Shown here piece by piece: positions 45,600 through 57,027 of a stretch of DNA of 64,000 nucleotides; position 1 is the first letter of the stretch; the number at the start of each line of letters is the position of its first letter. This stretch comes from Kuschelorhynchus macadamiae. Taxonomy: Eukaryota; Arthropoda; Insecta; Coleoptera; Curculionidae. Under the pieces are notes generated by a model. It ran no database searches. It was not told the origin of the DNA and worked only from the letters and a program-made list of their open reading frames with translations. The translations under genes were made by a program, and so were the position numbers. The DNA is taken from NCBI GenBank assembly GCA_030620095.1, contig JAUTXW010005212.1:832001-896000 (forward strand), given 5' to 3'.

Positions 45600-46520
45600 C
45601 TGAGTTCTCCTCAACCAGGTTTGTTATGTTCATAAATCTGTTTTTAATGTTTTTAAAATTATTTTGATATATACGAGTTGTGTGCCTTTCATGCATAATT
45701 GAAAAATGAAAACAAGAACAGCCCATAGAAATTACAGAATTTAATAGAATTCACTTTTCATGTTGAAGTCGTGTGTGTACCAGCAGAACGCGAATTGCTT
45801 GTTGAAGGGCATTTTCGCCGAACGCATTCAACTTTAAAATAAATTCGTTACCTTATGCCTCCTGGGCCAGGCAGATACATTTTACCTTGCAAAAGGTCAA
45901 GGAAAGTTTATACTTGGAACATTTGTTAAATTTAATGTATTAATTATGATCCTGAACTTTTAAACTGTAAGCTGTTGCCGCATGCGCCGCCATCTTGGTT
46001 TCAAGAAGTCACTTTTTCGTGACAGCTACATGATAAATAGCTACATTCATATTAGAATAACATTAATACGTTTTTTGTATAACCGTTTTTCTATCAGACA
46101 AACAGTTTCCGAGATACAAAGGAATATTGTGGAGTTTCTACTTCAAGAAGTCAAATTAATTCTTTTGTATTTTGAAATCTTGCTTAATATATTTTTGTTT
46201 CTTTACCCAATTATATACCATCGAGGGATGGAATTAATAGCGCAGTATTACAAGTTATTATTTAAATTTACTATTCTATCTGTCTGTCGGTCTGTCTGGT
46301 TCAAATTATGAAAACCAATTTTGATCTATTTTTATTTTACCTGATTTGTTATTGATTTTATATTGTGTACGGTACGTTCAATTTATCTTGATAAAATTTT
46401 AACCTGCTATATCTCCTTAAGTATTAAAGTTAGCAATATGAGCTTGCTTAATAAGTTTTTCTAGTAGTTCAAAACGCAAAAGATATCACCACTAGATGTA
46501 TCTTTTTAATGGAACAGACT
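45600..46520. other. Gene-free stretch
   Basis: No recognisable coding sequence. The plus-strand 109-codon frame at 45982-46311 is hydrophobic and has no recognisable domain. Confidence 0.4.
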
Positions 46521-46521
46521 C

Positions 46522-46800
46522 TATATAATATGTCCCTCAGATTATCTCGTCTTGCGGATTATAAATATATCTGGTTTGATGACTTTACCTTTAAAGACAA
46601 TTGATAATTTTGAGAAAAACCCCCTTCATAAGGGCAATGTATTCCTATCGATTCAACTATGTAATAGTAAGCTTTCTGTCTTTCTTTTTAACACACTGCT
46701 AGCGTTTTTCTTAAATTTATCGGGTGTCTTAGAAGACAAAGTTATCGAACCAGATATATTAATAATCTGCAAAAAGATACCTATTTGAGGGATTATATAG
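46522..46800. mobile_element. MITE with ~95-bp TIRs
   Basis: The left arm (ATATAATATGTCCCTCAGAT...ATATATCTGGTT...GAGAAAAAC) is the reverse complement of the right arm (GTTTTTCTT...AACCAGATATATT...TGAGGGATTATATAG). Total about 280 bp. Non-coding; open frames on either strand are artefacts of the arms. Confidence 0.75.
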
Positions 46801-46863
46801 GATACCATAGAACGTAAGCTTTTACGGCTTTGGTGAATTAAGAAATCATGATTCTTAAGATTA

Positions 46864-46926
46864 CACCGTGTCAAATTGGAATTTCTATCCGACGTTTCGC
46901 TTTCGATTGCACGAGGCATCTTCATC
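46864..46926 (-). ncRNA. Hammerhead-ribozyme-like motif 1 (Penelope tail)
   Basis: Minus strand: (A)TGAAGA, a stem-II hairpin (TGCC...AAGC), GAAA, then CGTCGG...ACGG. The first core base is A instead of C, and the cleavage triplet reads GTG instead of GTC, so it is probably inactive. It sits at the 3' side of the Penelope relic, in the same orientation. Confidence 0.55.
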
Positions 46927-47505
46927 TTATATATTCCTTCTGTTTGAGAAGGTACTTTGTATGTGTATTGAAGATTGTACGTATGTTGGACCGCCTCCGA
47001 AGTGATTGTTCTGTTTTGTTTGTAGTGTCATGTATGTAGGGAAGAATAACGCTACCTATCGGTGGTTCCTTATCATCCCCCTTTCTTGGAATTGGATTAC
47101 TAAATCTTCTAATTGAACGCGTAATATATTCTAGAGAGGGAATCGTTCCATTATATTCAATTTCCATTGTAAATTTAATATTATGATGTTGATTAAGGTG
47201 GTCCAGAAATATGAAAAGATTTTCCTGTCCATGAGGTCAAACAACAAAAGTATCACCTACATATCTGAACCAGTGTTTTGGTTCTAGTGAAGAGGATGCT
47301 ATAAAGCAATAACCTCAAAGGACTCTATAAAGATATTCGCTATCACAGATGACAGAGGAAATCACATAACTGTTCCTGAAGTTTGTTCATAAAAAGTTCC
47401 TTGAAAAATTAAATAGTAGATGTAACAGAAGCTTCCTAGGTCTATTAAGTTATTATCAAGATTATTATGATCCAATATGTTTGATATAATGGAAATTGAG
47501 TCATT
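46864..47505 (-). pseudogene. Penelope-like retroelement RT relic
   Basis: The minus-strand reading is FQGTFYEQTSGTVMGSPLSS, VIANIFIESFEVIAL, then HWFRYVGDTFVV with a stop just after it, PHGQENLFIF, then EIEYNGTIPSLEYITRSIRR and PPIGSVILPYIHDTTNKTEQ, and NIRTIFNTHTK. This is the reverse transcriptase core and post-RT linker of Penelope-like elements. The catalytic YVDDT is YVGDT here, so one Asp is lost. The GIY-YIG endonuclease expected next is absent: the linker runs straight into a hammerhead-like tail. The 5' part is missing. Inactive. Confidence 0.8.
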
Positions 47506-47507
47506 AA

Positions 47508-47569
47508 CTGAAGATGCCTCGTGCAACTGAAGGCGAAACTTCGGATAGTAATTCCAATTTGACACGGTC
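47508..47569 (+). ncRNA. Hammerhead-ribozyme-like motif 2
   Basis: CTGAAGA (47508-47514), stem II TGCC...AGGC, GAAA (47535-47538), then CTTCGG and ACGGTC ending at 47569. All core boxes are present, but stem III is weakened (CTT against ACG). It is on the opposite strand to the Penelope relic it abuts, so the tail copy is inverted. Confidence 0.55.
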
Positions 47570-48119
47570 TAATCCCAAAAACCATGATTTCGTAATTTTA
47601 TAGGGTGTCCAATTTAAAAAAATACAACCTGTGGTAATATCTTATAAAACTAATGGCTTATTGTTGTAGTACCTATAAACGTGTACAAAATTTGACAGGA
47701 AGATATTAAATGGAAGTGGCTAATTTAAAAAATTGATCAAGGTCGAGGTCAAGAGCATCAAATTATTGTATTGTTATCCGACCTTGGCTTACACAATTTA
47801 ACCCAGACAGACATGTATCTAGGGAACTGTTTGTCTCAAAGTTTTATACAAAACATGTAGGGAATTTTATAGTTTACTACCATGAAAATCGCTATTTTTC
47901 ATGTAGCTGTAACCGGAATTGAGATATCCGCGAAAAAGTTATTTTCAGCTCTTTTAATAAAAAATAGCGTCGGAAGCGGTAATTGCGACAGCTCTAGATG
48001 GAAAACTCCCGATATTAACTAGTGCTCGAAAAAGAACAGTTGTTCCAAATATAAACTTTCCTTGACTTTTTCCAAAGTAAGGCCTTTTATTTGTCTCTGG
48101 ACTATCCTATTACTATGCG

Positions 48120-48938
48120 TTTCATAGAGATAATCTCGGATCTGTCTCAAAGGCTACCTCATAACGGCAGCTGGGAGATGTGGAACAGCAGCAAGCACGC
48201 ATGTCGTTCTTCTAACTATTATTGTTATGTTCAGAATGATAATTTTGTGTATTAGCATATTCAAGTTTTTCTGTCAGCTCAATATCTCCAGACTTGTGTA
48301 CAGCTCCTTTATTGGGCAGTTTCCTTGGCACTTTTTCGATATTGTACAATTGTCTTTATTTTATATGCCAACTCCGTGTATTTCCATTTCTTCTCTGCAA
48401 TTGTGTTGAGTACATATTGGCTGTTAGGTATTAGTACAGTCATGATAAACCCCTGCCTACCACTATGTCGAGTGTATTGTAAGAGATGCAGCAATCTGTT
48501 AAAATGTTCCTGCATCCTGCTGTTATGTGCTAAAATGATTCCTTTGGTGGCATTTCCTACACTTGTCCGATTGGATGTTAGGATCCTAAAACCATATTCT
48601 TATGGTTGTTGATATCTATAACCTGATCCTGCATCGCAACCATAAATCCTTCAGTTTTCGGGAAAAGCAACCCATTACTTAGCCACTTGTTTGAGGCTGA
48701 TTTGTCGTCTATGCGCGTTTGGTTCAAATCGTTGTAATGCCGCGCGTGCAAAGCTGTATGTGCCCCTTTCTCCCGTTTATCAGCATCAGGGACTGTCGTT
48801 ATTTCCATGTGGTGGTTCGCAGGGTTGTAGTAGTGTGTACGACTGTACCACTTGTCGACTAATTTTTGCCGTTCTTTGCAGATTAACTTTCTTGAAAAGG
48901 GAATCAAGAAGAGCTCTTTCTCCTTCGTTGAGCCCACT
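48120..48938 (-). pseudogene. R4/Dong-like LINE, C-terminal fragment (copy 2)
   Basis: On the minus strand from 48937 the frame reads ELFLIPFSRKLICKERQKLV, DKWYSRTHYYNPANHHMEI, DADKREKGAHTALHARHYND, SNKWLSNGLLFPKTEGFMVA and MQDQVID. After frame changes it continues with a CRKC-like knuckle region, LLHLLQYTRH and NTIAEKKWKYTELAYKIK. The ALHARHYNDL...WL..G.L.P.TEGF..A.QDQVI order matches the C-terminal domain of copy 1 upstream, but with clear divergence, so it is a separate subfamily copy. It begins at the TTA microsatellite. Confidence 0.7.
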
Positions 48939-48963
48939 TTATTATTATTATTATTATTATTAT
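48939..48963. repeat. TTA/TAA microsatellite between LINE copies
   Basis: (TTA)8 at the 3' boundary of LINE copy 1 and the 5' boundary of copy 2. Confidence 0.95.
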
Positions 48964-51460
48964 CGAAATTGACAATGCCAAATGCCTACATCAAAAGGAG
49001 TGGGCTGGTTTCTTTTAGTTTTATGTGTTGTCTTGTAAAAATTTTCTCACTATGTGGGAAGTACTGTGCAGGACTGCCTTCTGGATGTCGATGAAGGTGT
49101 TAGTATGCACTCCTATGATTTTTAGGTTCTGTTCTAGTGATTTTGTAACTAGTACAGTTGATGATACGATGATCGATATCACATGAACCTTATTCAGTCG
49201 CCATATCTGCTGTATCTCAATGGCCAGCTCCGCATATTTGGCTTTGGTTATTGTTGGGTACAGCGACATCTACCAAATAAGCTGTCTTTGTTTCCTTATT
49301 TAACAGTACCACATCAGGCCGATTATTCGTTACTCGTCTGTCGGTGATAATTGGGCGGTCTTAGTAAAGTTTGAAGGGATTATTTTCAAGAACTGAACTT
49401 GGTTGGTATTTATAATAGGGTACAAAGGTGTTAAGGAGCCCGTATTTATTAGCAAGCTTCTGGTGTATGATGTTACATACCTGGTTATGTCGCTGGAGGT
49501 AGTCCGTATTTGCTAGGTAAGTGCAGCCAGATATTATATGCTGTATAGTGTCTGATCTCTCGCTACATTTTCAACACTTATTGGATTCAACGGATCGGTC
49601 TTTGATGATGAATTTAGTGTAAAGTGAATAACTTGGTCCTGTATTGCCATTACAAATCCTTCTGTATCTGGGTATAGTTATCTATCCCTCAGCCACCTGG
49701 TGGATGCTTCCTTATCTATGTGTGCCTCAGTCATTGTGATGTCGGCCGTGCAGTGCCATTTGAGCCCACTGTTCTTGTTTGTCGGGGTCTGAAATTGACT
49801 TTAGGATGATGTTGTCGCTTGCGAGATTGAGAGGATAGTACGAATTGTCACTTAAGGTCACTATGCGGTGAAAGCTTGATGTTTGTACATTGTTGGTGAA
49901 GAAATCTCTTTATTTTTGCAGCTGTCGGAAGTGCGAATTGGTCAAATCAACAAGGGATTTTCCACCTTCTTCGGAGAGTTGATGACCTTGGGTGGTGTGA
50001 CTTGTACTTGGTCATCATTAGGCGAGTAGTTCCTTCTAGTCCCTCTAGCTCCGTGTTAGTCCATTTCAAGATTCCGAAACTGTAGGTTAGCACGGGCACA
50101 GCATAGGTGTTAATTGCTGTAATGAGATTTCCCGCGTTCAGTTCTGTCTTCAGAAGAGCTCGCACTCTTTGAACGTACTGATCTTTCATCTTGTTCTTTT
50201 CTTGCTTATCCTGGAGCAGTCTAGCTTGTTGAAATCCTAGGTATTTGTAGGATTCTCCTTGGTTCATCACTTGAATTATGCCTCCATTGGATAGGGCTAT
50301 ATCACCATTAATGACTTTGCCTTTTTCGATGTTTAAGGCTTTTCATTTTTCTATTCCAAATTCCGTATGGATGTCTTTCGAGAAGGTGTATGTCACGTCA
50401 ATGAGCTTTTTTAGTTGGTTATGGTTTGCACCATATAGCTTAATGTCATCCATATACAGAAGGGGGGAAATAGTTCGGGAATCGTCTCTATTGGCTTTGA
50501 TACTGAAGCAATGTCCTGTATTATTGAGAAACATGGATAGCTAGCGATGAACCCGCTAAGCAGAACTAAAGTGGACTTAACGAGTCTCCTTGGTAAATTC
50601 CCCTGTTGATGTGTATCTCATCGGTGATAAGAGATTGGTCGCCATTATAAGTCTTCAGGTTCATTCTCCACTGGTGCTTGATAGTTGCCCGGAAATTGAT
50701 GATCATAGGGTGAATTTTGTATATTCCTAATACGTCTATGAGCCAGGAATTTATAGTCTATAAAAGCAGGGTGTATGTTGCGTTTTTTTTTCTGTGCCTG
50801 CTTAAACACCACAGAGTCGATGATATGTTGTTCTTTGAATCCTTGATGATCTCGAATGCATCCCTTCTGTTCCTCAACTAATAGGTTATGACGGTCAATA
50901 TGATGATAGATACGATTTGCAATGCAACCTGTTAGGATATTGTACATGGTGGGCAAACAGGTGATGGGCCTGTACTGGGATGGGTCTTCTGTTCTATTGT
51001 TTTTGGGAAGCATGGTTGTAGTGCCTAGCATTAAAAATGCGGGGGTTGTCTTCGGATGATGCATTATTTTAGTAAAATGACGGGCCATAGCTTCATGGAG
51101 AACCTCAGATGTCTTATACCAGACATTGTGAATATGGTCGGCGACTTCCAGTTGCTCGTTCCCTTAATAAAGCTGCTAACTTCCTCCTTGGTTATAGAGT
51201 CAAATTCTATTTGTGGAGTTTGAATCTGATCACGTCGAGGTTGTATCCATGTAGAATTTCGGTTATGCTGTTTTGGTTTTTCCCAGATTTTCGACCAATA
51301 CTCGGTCAAATGCTCTTTGCTCGGCAGCATCTTCTCAGTATTGATTTGATCTTTGGTTTTATTGATAACCCGATAGAACTGTCTTTGATTGGTGTTGAAA
51401 AGCCAGTTCTGTCGTTTTCCCTTTGAGCATTTGTTGGATCTCTGCAGACGATTCGCTTTA
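48964..51460 (-). pseudogene. R4/Dong-like non-LTR retrotransposon, 5'-truncated (copy 1)
   Basis: Minus-strand order: EYWSKIWEKPKQHNRNSTWI, TKEEVSSFIKGTSNWKSP, LGTTTMLPKNNRTEDPSQYR, PITCLPTMYNILTGCIANRI, LVEEQKGCIRDHQGFKEQHI, FIDYK, IYQGDSLSPL, then the catalytic box LLYMDDIKLYG at 50445-50456. Next come NQGESYKYLGFQQARLL, TAINTYAVPVLTYSFGILKW, LEGTTRLMMTKYKSHHPRSS, WAQMALHGRHHND, a CRKC...H..SGC knuckle, and AVLHSTSHIVRKFL. The order RT, then CCHC, then a C-terminal restriction-like domain suits the R4 clade, which includes the TAA-targeting Dong elements. Several frameshifts and stops interrupt it. The 5' end is missing. Confidence 0.8.
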
Positions 51461-51511
51461 TTTTATTATTATTATTAGTATTATTATAATTATTATCATT
51501 ATTAATAATAC
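51461..51511. repeat. TTA/TAA microsatellite at LINE 5' side
   Basis: TTTTATTATTATTATTAGTA and related imperfect TTA repeats, directly at the truncated 5' end of LINE copy 1. Confidence 0.9.
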
Positions 51512-51519
51512 TTTAAAAC

Positions 51520-53560
51520 AGTACTAGTATTTTACTACACTTTAAATTTATTCAAATTACCTGTGATCTTTCCTTGGTTGTTTGCTGCTTGACGCTACGA
51601 TTTTACCACCTTTTCAGGATGTAATGTCAAATAATATCAACATTTTATTGACTCAGGTTGTATGAAAAGTCTCTAAGAGTTTATGAATAATACCAAATAT
51701 ATCCGTAGCTTCGACATTCGACGATCTTATGCAGATATTCTGCTTAGAGAACCCAGCATCACTGAAGGAACCAAAAATGTATTCAAACAGCAGTGTCGAT
51801 ATTTATTTTAAATGAGAATACGCAAGAACACTAAAGACATTTACGCCTAATCCAGCTACGTCTTGTCCTTATAAATTTTAAAATACGATTATCTCCTAAC
51901 AAACGCATTAAAGCATTTTAGTGTTTCCGGCTGTCTCGGAATTTGTCATAGGTTTAAATTACACTACTCAGTGGCACAGCACCCGAAGAGTTGTTGACAT
52001 TTCGAAAAGTGTCTTCTCATCGTAAATAATAAGGTTTATTAATGTTTCTTGCACCATCTTAAGCCTGACAGCACAAAAAGGAACAGATGATGATAGTACG
52101 GCCAAACGGCGCACTATTTATTTCACATCGTAATGGCATAATTGAACTAAAAAAAGTATCGTGTAGAATGCAGCATTTGTTTTATCAAGGAAACAATATC
52201 ACGGATTTTTATTAATTTTTACCAATCGATCCCGTTTTTTGTTTACGATCAATAACCGAGCGAATAATACAGCTTTACTCAGTATATTGCCATATAATAG
52301 ATATCAGACAATTTATTACAAAGTATCTTCTAATATTTATAAAATATTAGTTTTGGATATTTTCTGCAAAAAAAACCTAAAAAATTATACAAGGAATGAA
52401 AACGTTACTTATATTTGCAGCCCCAGTGGGTTGTGTACAATTTGCATTAAAATTACAAAATAATTTTCTCCATCATTAAACATTTTCTCCATCGCACTGG
52501 AATTAATCAGTGTGTTTTGTTTGAGCCTTCTCCTAACCCACGAATAAGAACATATTTTTACAAAATAATTACATAATGGTTGATATTGAGGGGATTCTTT
52601 CTATGTACCTTAATATAAATTCCTTAACGAAAAAATACTTGAGTTATTTCGGATTTCAGTGTATAATCAAATAGAAACAAGTACTTTTTAGCAAAATTCA
52701 AAATTTTTTACTACAATTTTAATTTTTAATTGGAATTTAAAAATTTCTCAAAAAATTATCTATATTTGGCAAAATTGGGTTATTTTTGGCAGATTTGTGT
52801 TTTTACGATATAAACGAATAAAAATGACCTTAAGAAATACTCTACTTATGATTTCGACAACGATCAGTGTAAAGGGAAAACCATAAAAATATACACGAGA
52901 AAAGGGAAAACCAGAGGAATGAAAAAAAATGTTATTTTCGAAAATGGACGATATTCTCATGAATTAAACGAGATTTACAAATCTAGAGTCGTTTCTGTTG
53001 TAGTTTTCCAAGGCCAAGACCTGTACATAACATTTTTAACGTATTTTAGGTTGTTTAGGTGCCCCAACTATTTTTTATAACATTTTTACTCTTTTTTTAT
53101 CCAGAGAGCCCGTATTCTAAAGTTACTTATCTTGAAGGGACATGAACTTGAAACAGGCTATATGAAACGAAATCACTAGAGAACATGTAATAATCGTCGG
53201 TAAGGTTAAGTTCACCATGCATTATCGTCTATAAATATTTTTTTCAATTGATACCGAAGTAAAATCAACATCCAATGATTAAACGTGACAATTTAATTAA
53301 TTACCTTTAGAAATTATTTTTTAAATGCTCTATATTCTGTTTTGTCCAACATTATTGTAACTGGACCATCTGTGATTTATAGCAAACCACCGAAGGTAAA
53401 CATCTTAAAACTGAGTTTACAAGACAACTAATGCATTTTCAGGAAAAAGGTTTTTTTTATAATTTGCCACAAAAGCTACAAAAAACTGATTTTATGAAAG
53501 TTGTAGGATTTTTCCCAAATATTTACATGGCGGTAAATTTAAAAACAAGTGACGATAGGA
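51520..53560. other. Gene-free stretch
   Basis: AT-rich, no coding sequence recognised. No paired transposon ends were found. Confidence 0.4.
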
Positions 53561-53584
53561 AAATCAAGGAATCACTACCAACTT

Positions 53585-54071
53585 TGTTATTTTAAATGGA
53601 ACACTCTGTATTTTTTGACATTTTTGGATTCTTCTGATTCTCCTCTTTTCAAAAATATATAATATGTCTATACTCGGAACAGTAGTTTTTGACTTATTCG
53701 GCTTTAATGTTGTCACATATCGCAAATTCAACTTCATGAAATTCGACGATACTAAAATCGCTTTAACAGTGAAAAAGACGAACAGTTGTTTATAAAGAAA
53801 ACATTTTATTGACTTTACGTCAATATTGACTTTAGGTTAAATAATTATTAATAAAAGGCCTTTTACTGAAGAACAACGCAATAATAACAGTGCGACAATA
53901 CAGGATGCTATATCCTGGAGCTCGAGAAAAACTGTTTCATATATAGTAAAAAACCATGCACAAGAAAAAACCGCATAGACAAAGAAGGCAAGCAAAATTA
54001 AACTTGGACGAGAAATTAACTATTTTATTACATTCTGAAGATAAAGAAATATTTCTGTCTGACGGAACAAA
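53585..54071 (+). pseudogene. Mariner-like fragment: end and putative transposase start
   Basis: Near 53595 the phrase TTAAATGGAACACTCTGTA resembles a mariner terminus. About 250 bp on, a frame reads RPFTEEQRNNNSATIQDAIS, then WSSRKTVSYIVKNHAQEKT. A shifted frame reads RQAKLNLDEKLTILLHSEDK, then EIFLSDGTKL. The first is compatible with a helix-turn-helix of a Tc1/mariner transposase. The match is loose. The frame is cut at the AAT microsatellite where the LINE begins. Confidence 0.3.
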
Positions 54072-54072
54072 A

Positions 54073-54091
54073 TTAATAATAATAATAATAA
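54073..54091. repeat. AAT microsatellite at LINE 3' end
   Basis: (AAT)6. On the minus strand this is the ATT-repeat tail of the LINE that lies upstream of it. Confidence 0.85.
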
Positions 54092-56095
54092 TCTCCTTTA
54101 ATTGCCAACAACATGCAACAAATTACAAAGCAACGTCAAAAATAGTTGTGTCTACGACACCCTTAAGATATCTCAAGTATATTTATTTAAAATATTATTT
54201 CCATTATTAACCATCTACCATACACACTATATAGCAGATAGCTAAGTGGATCAGAAGAATAGTACCTTTTAGATGTAAAAATGCAATAAAATAGTTTAAA
54301 ATAAATACATATAGCTTAAAATAAAATAATCTAAAATAAGACAAAAATGTGACAATTACATTTTAAAAAATATGTTGTTCTCTAAATTTTCCTATATTTT
54401 CAATTTGCTTTATTTGATTAGGCAGCATATGAAAAGCCTTTATAGCTCGGTAAACGGGGCCTTTTTTTAAAAAAATGGTATTGTGGGATGGATGCTAAAT
54501 TCAGTTCAATTCCGATTTATCATGGTCATTTGCAAAGAATAATGGACTATATTTCTTTCAAAAAGGTTGGGCTGTTTTTTGACATACACTAATGCCAAAA
54601 AGTATAAAGAAGGATCTGTAAGAATAGAAAGTTTTAAAAAATAGGGCTTGCAACTGTCTCTTGGACGAATACCACATATAGTGCGGATAATAATAATTCT
54701 AAGGCTTTCAACAGTAAGCACACACTTCAGTCTCCGCAATAAAGCGCAGTTGCTATTTAGTCTAGATGTAAGCATATTATTTTGTTGCGCCCAATTTAAA
54801 AGGGGATCCAAATAAACACCCAGGAAATTAATACTTTCAGCCATCGGTATAGACCTTTCATCCACTGTGGCATAGAGGGACTCACATTGTTTGGTTTTTC
54901 TGAATAGAATTTGTCCAGTTTTATCAGTTTTAAGTTTTAGATAGTTATCCTGACACCAGGAGCTCATTGCACCCACCGTACCCGAACAAGCCCATCAAGG
55001 AGGAGGCCGTCAGTATGACCGATGTATCATCAGCATACTGACAAACCAGCCCACCACCAGGAATCCAACCAGAGAGCTCGTTCACCTACAGCCGGAACAA
55101 CAAGCGACCCAAAATTCACCCCTGAGGAACCCCCTGTTCCAGATTTTGAAATGAAGAATAATTTGGCTTTCCATCATGCATGATGCAGACAGACTGCAGC
55201 CTGTTTGTTAAATGGGATCTGAGAAGAGACAAACATACACCTCTAATACCATATGCTTTAAGTTTTTGAAGTAGCAAGTGTTGGTCTATAATATCGAAGA
55301 CCTTTGGTAAATCGAAATAAAGGCCTGCGACCTTTTCGCTCTTATCAAGGTTTTCCGCTATATAACTTACAGCAGTAGCAAATATAGCCCGTTCCGTAGA
55401 TTTTTTACGTGTAAATCCATACTGGTGGATAGCCAATATCTCTTGAAAACTCACAAAATTGAAGATTCTGTTAAATAGGGCTTTTCAAAAAATTTTGATG
55501 TAGATGATAATAGTGAAACTGGTCGATAACTGCTAATTGACTGAGGGTTTCCCCTTTTAAATACAGGAACGATTTTAGCTTTTCTGAGAACAGGAGGAAA
55601 TGAACCACATATAAATGATTCATTTATAATATGTGTTAGGGATTCGGAGATAAATTCCACAATATATTTTATTACTATTGTAGGAATTTCATCCAGACCA
55701 GCTGGGAATTTATTTGGTGAACTCATTATCAACCTTAAAACTCCAAACTTATCTACGGGATAGAGAAATATTGTTGGATATTCAAAATTATCATTGAGAG
55801 TGTTGTCATTATGATGTTGCAATGAAAGTTTAAAATATTTGCTGAAAAGTTCTGAAACTTCTGCAGGCTCTTTTAAAATATTGTTGTTTTCCTCAATTAC
55901 CAGATTACTATTTGGATTTAATTTGTTGGAAGCTTTGTTAAAAATGTACCAAGCCGACTTTGATTTATTTTTAGAATTTATGATATTTTTTTATGAATTG
56001 ATTTTTTATATTCTGACAGATCTTTTATTTAGGTTGAATAATTTTTTATTTCTTTACTTACCCAATTCTCAGACTTTATTCTAGAATTACCAACT
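54092..56095 (-). pseudogene. Jockey/CR1-type LINE reverse transcriptase, 5'-truncated
   Basis: Minus-strand order from about 56000: NKSKSAWYIFNKASNKLNPN, EPAEVSELFSKYFKLSLQHH, SPNKFPAGLDEIPTIVIKYI, PPVLRKAKIVPVFKRGNPQS, SSYRPVSLLSSTSKFFEK, then IHQYGFTRKKSTERAIF, EKVAGLYFDLPKVFDIIDQH, FQNLEQGVPQG, then the catalytic CQYADDTSVIL (YADDTS at 55020-55037). It continues SWCQDNYLKLKTDKTGQILF, SINFLGVYLDPLLNWAQQ to about 54506. The usual FDLSKAFD is FDLPKVFD here. The endonuclease domain is missing. Two or three frame changes divide it. A ~400-bp 3' UTR ends in the ATT repeat. The 5' end abuts family R copy R5. Confidence 0.85.
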
Positions 56096-56665
56096 GGAAA
56101 AGAATTATTAAACAAGTAGAAGAATATTTGAAAAATTGCGACCTAGTGAAATCTTAAAAAAATTATTACTAAAAAACTAAAATGTATCTGAAATTTTGTA
56201 TAAAATTAAGTGTTACATAGAACTGAAATGCTAACATTTTGGTATGAATCCTAGGAGGAAAATCAAAATGGCGTCCAAATAAAATATTTGAAAAATCAGC
56301 CTGAATATAGCAGTTATTAGATTGATATCTTATATGATATATAAAAAAAATGGCGGCTAAATTAAATTGTTTAAAAAATCTTATTTAATTATCTGGTGTG
56401 ATATGTAATATAGGGATAAACTGGTACGAATTCAACATGACCGAACAAAATGGTGGTCTTGAAAAAATCGGCGTAAAAACTAATTATTCATTTTATTTTA
56501 AACTATGCCCAAAAGTCAGGTGTGGTATGGGTAAAAACTGTTGGGTACGAACACAATGGCGCCCAATTAAAATTGTTTGAAAAGACAATATATAAAGTGT
56601 TAATAAATTACTATGTGCGGAACTAAATTGGGTCACACTTCACTATTCACAATAAAAGGAAATAT
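56096..56665 (+). repeat. Family R repeat, 5'-truncated (copy R5)
   Basis: Starts inside a monomer next to the LINE, continues with AAAATGGCGTCC, AAAATGGCGGCT, AAAATGGTGGTC and CAATGGCGCCCAATTAAAAT, and ends with the family's 3' end GTGCGGAACTAAATTGGGTC, CACTTCACTATTCACAATAA. Confidence 0.72.
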
Positions 56666-57027
56666 TTATAACAGAAGACAGAAGTTCCGGGTAAAGCAAA
56701 TTTACTGATTTTTTACTATACATTTGTCAGTTTTTTGCTGCTCCATATATACTAGTTAATTAATATGTAAGCATTCTTTCAGGTGGAGGTGGATCAATAA
56801 GATATTAATGTTATTTTTTATTTTTTTTTATTGCTAGTGTTTGTATTTTATTCTTTTCGAAGAATGTTAATTTGTGTTGAAAATCTGGGATTTTATTTAT
56901 GTATATATCTTGTAAAACTTTCGGGAGGAAACATACTTCCAAAGTTTACCCTGGATATATTAATGGAACACCTACAAACCTAAAATGTCATGTAAATTTC
57001 TTAGTGATATAATGCATGGAATTTCTT

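Noticed and set aside
48691..48972. Plus-strand frames of 80-95 codons at 48.3-49.1 kb
   Set aside because: Antisense of the R4-like LINE C-terminal domain, which reads correctly on the minus strand.
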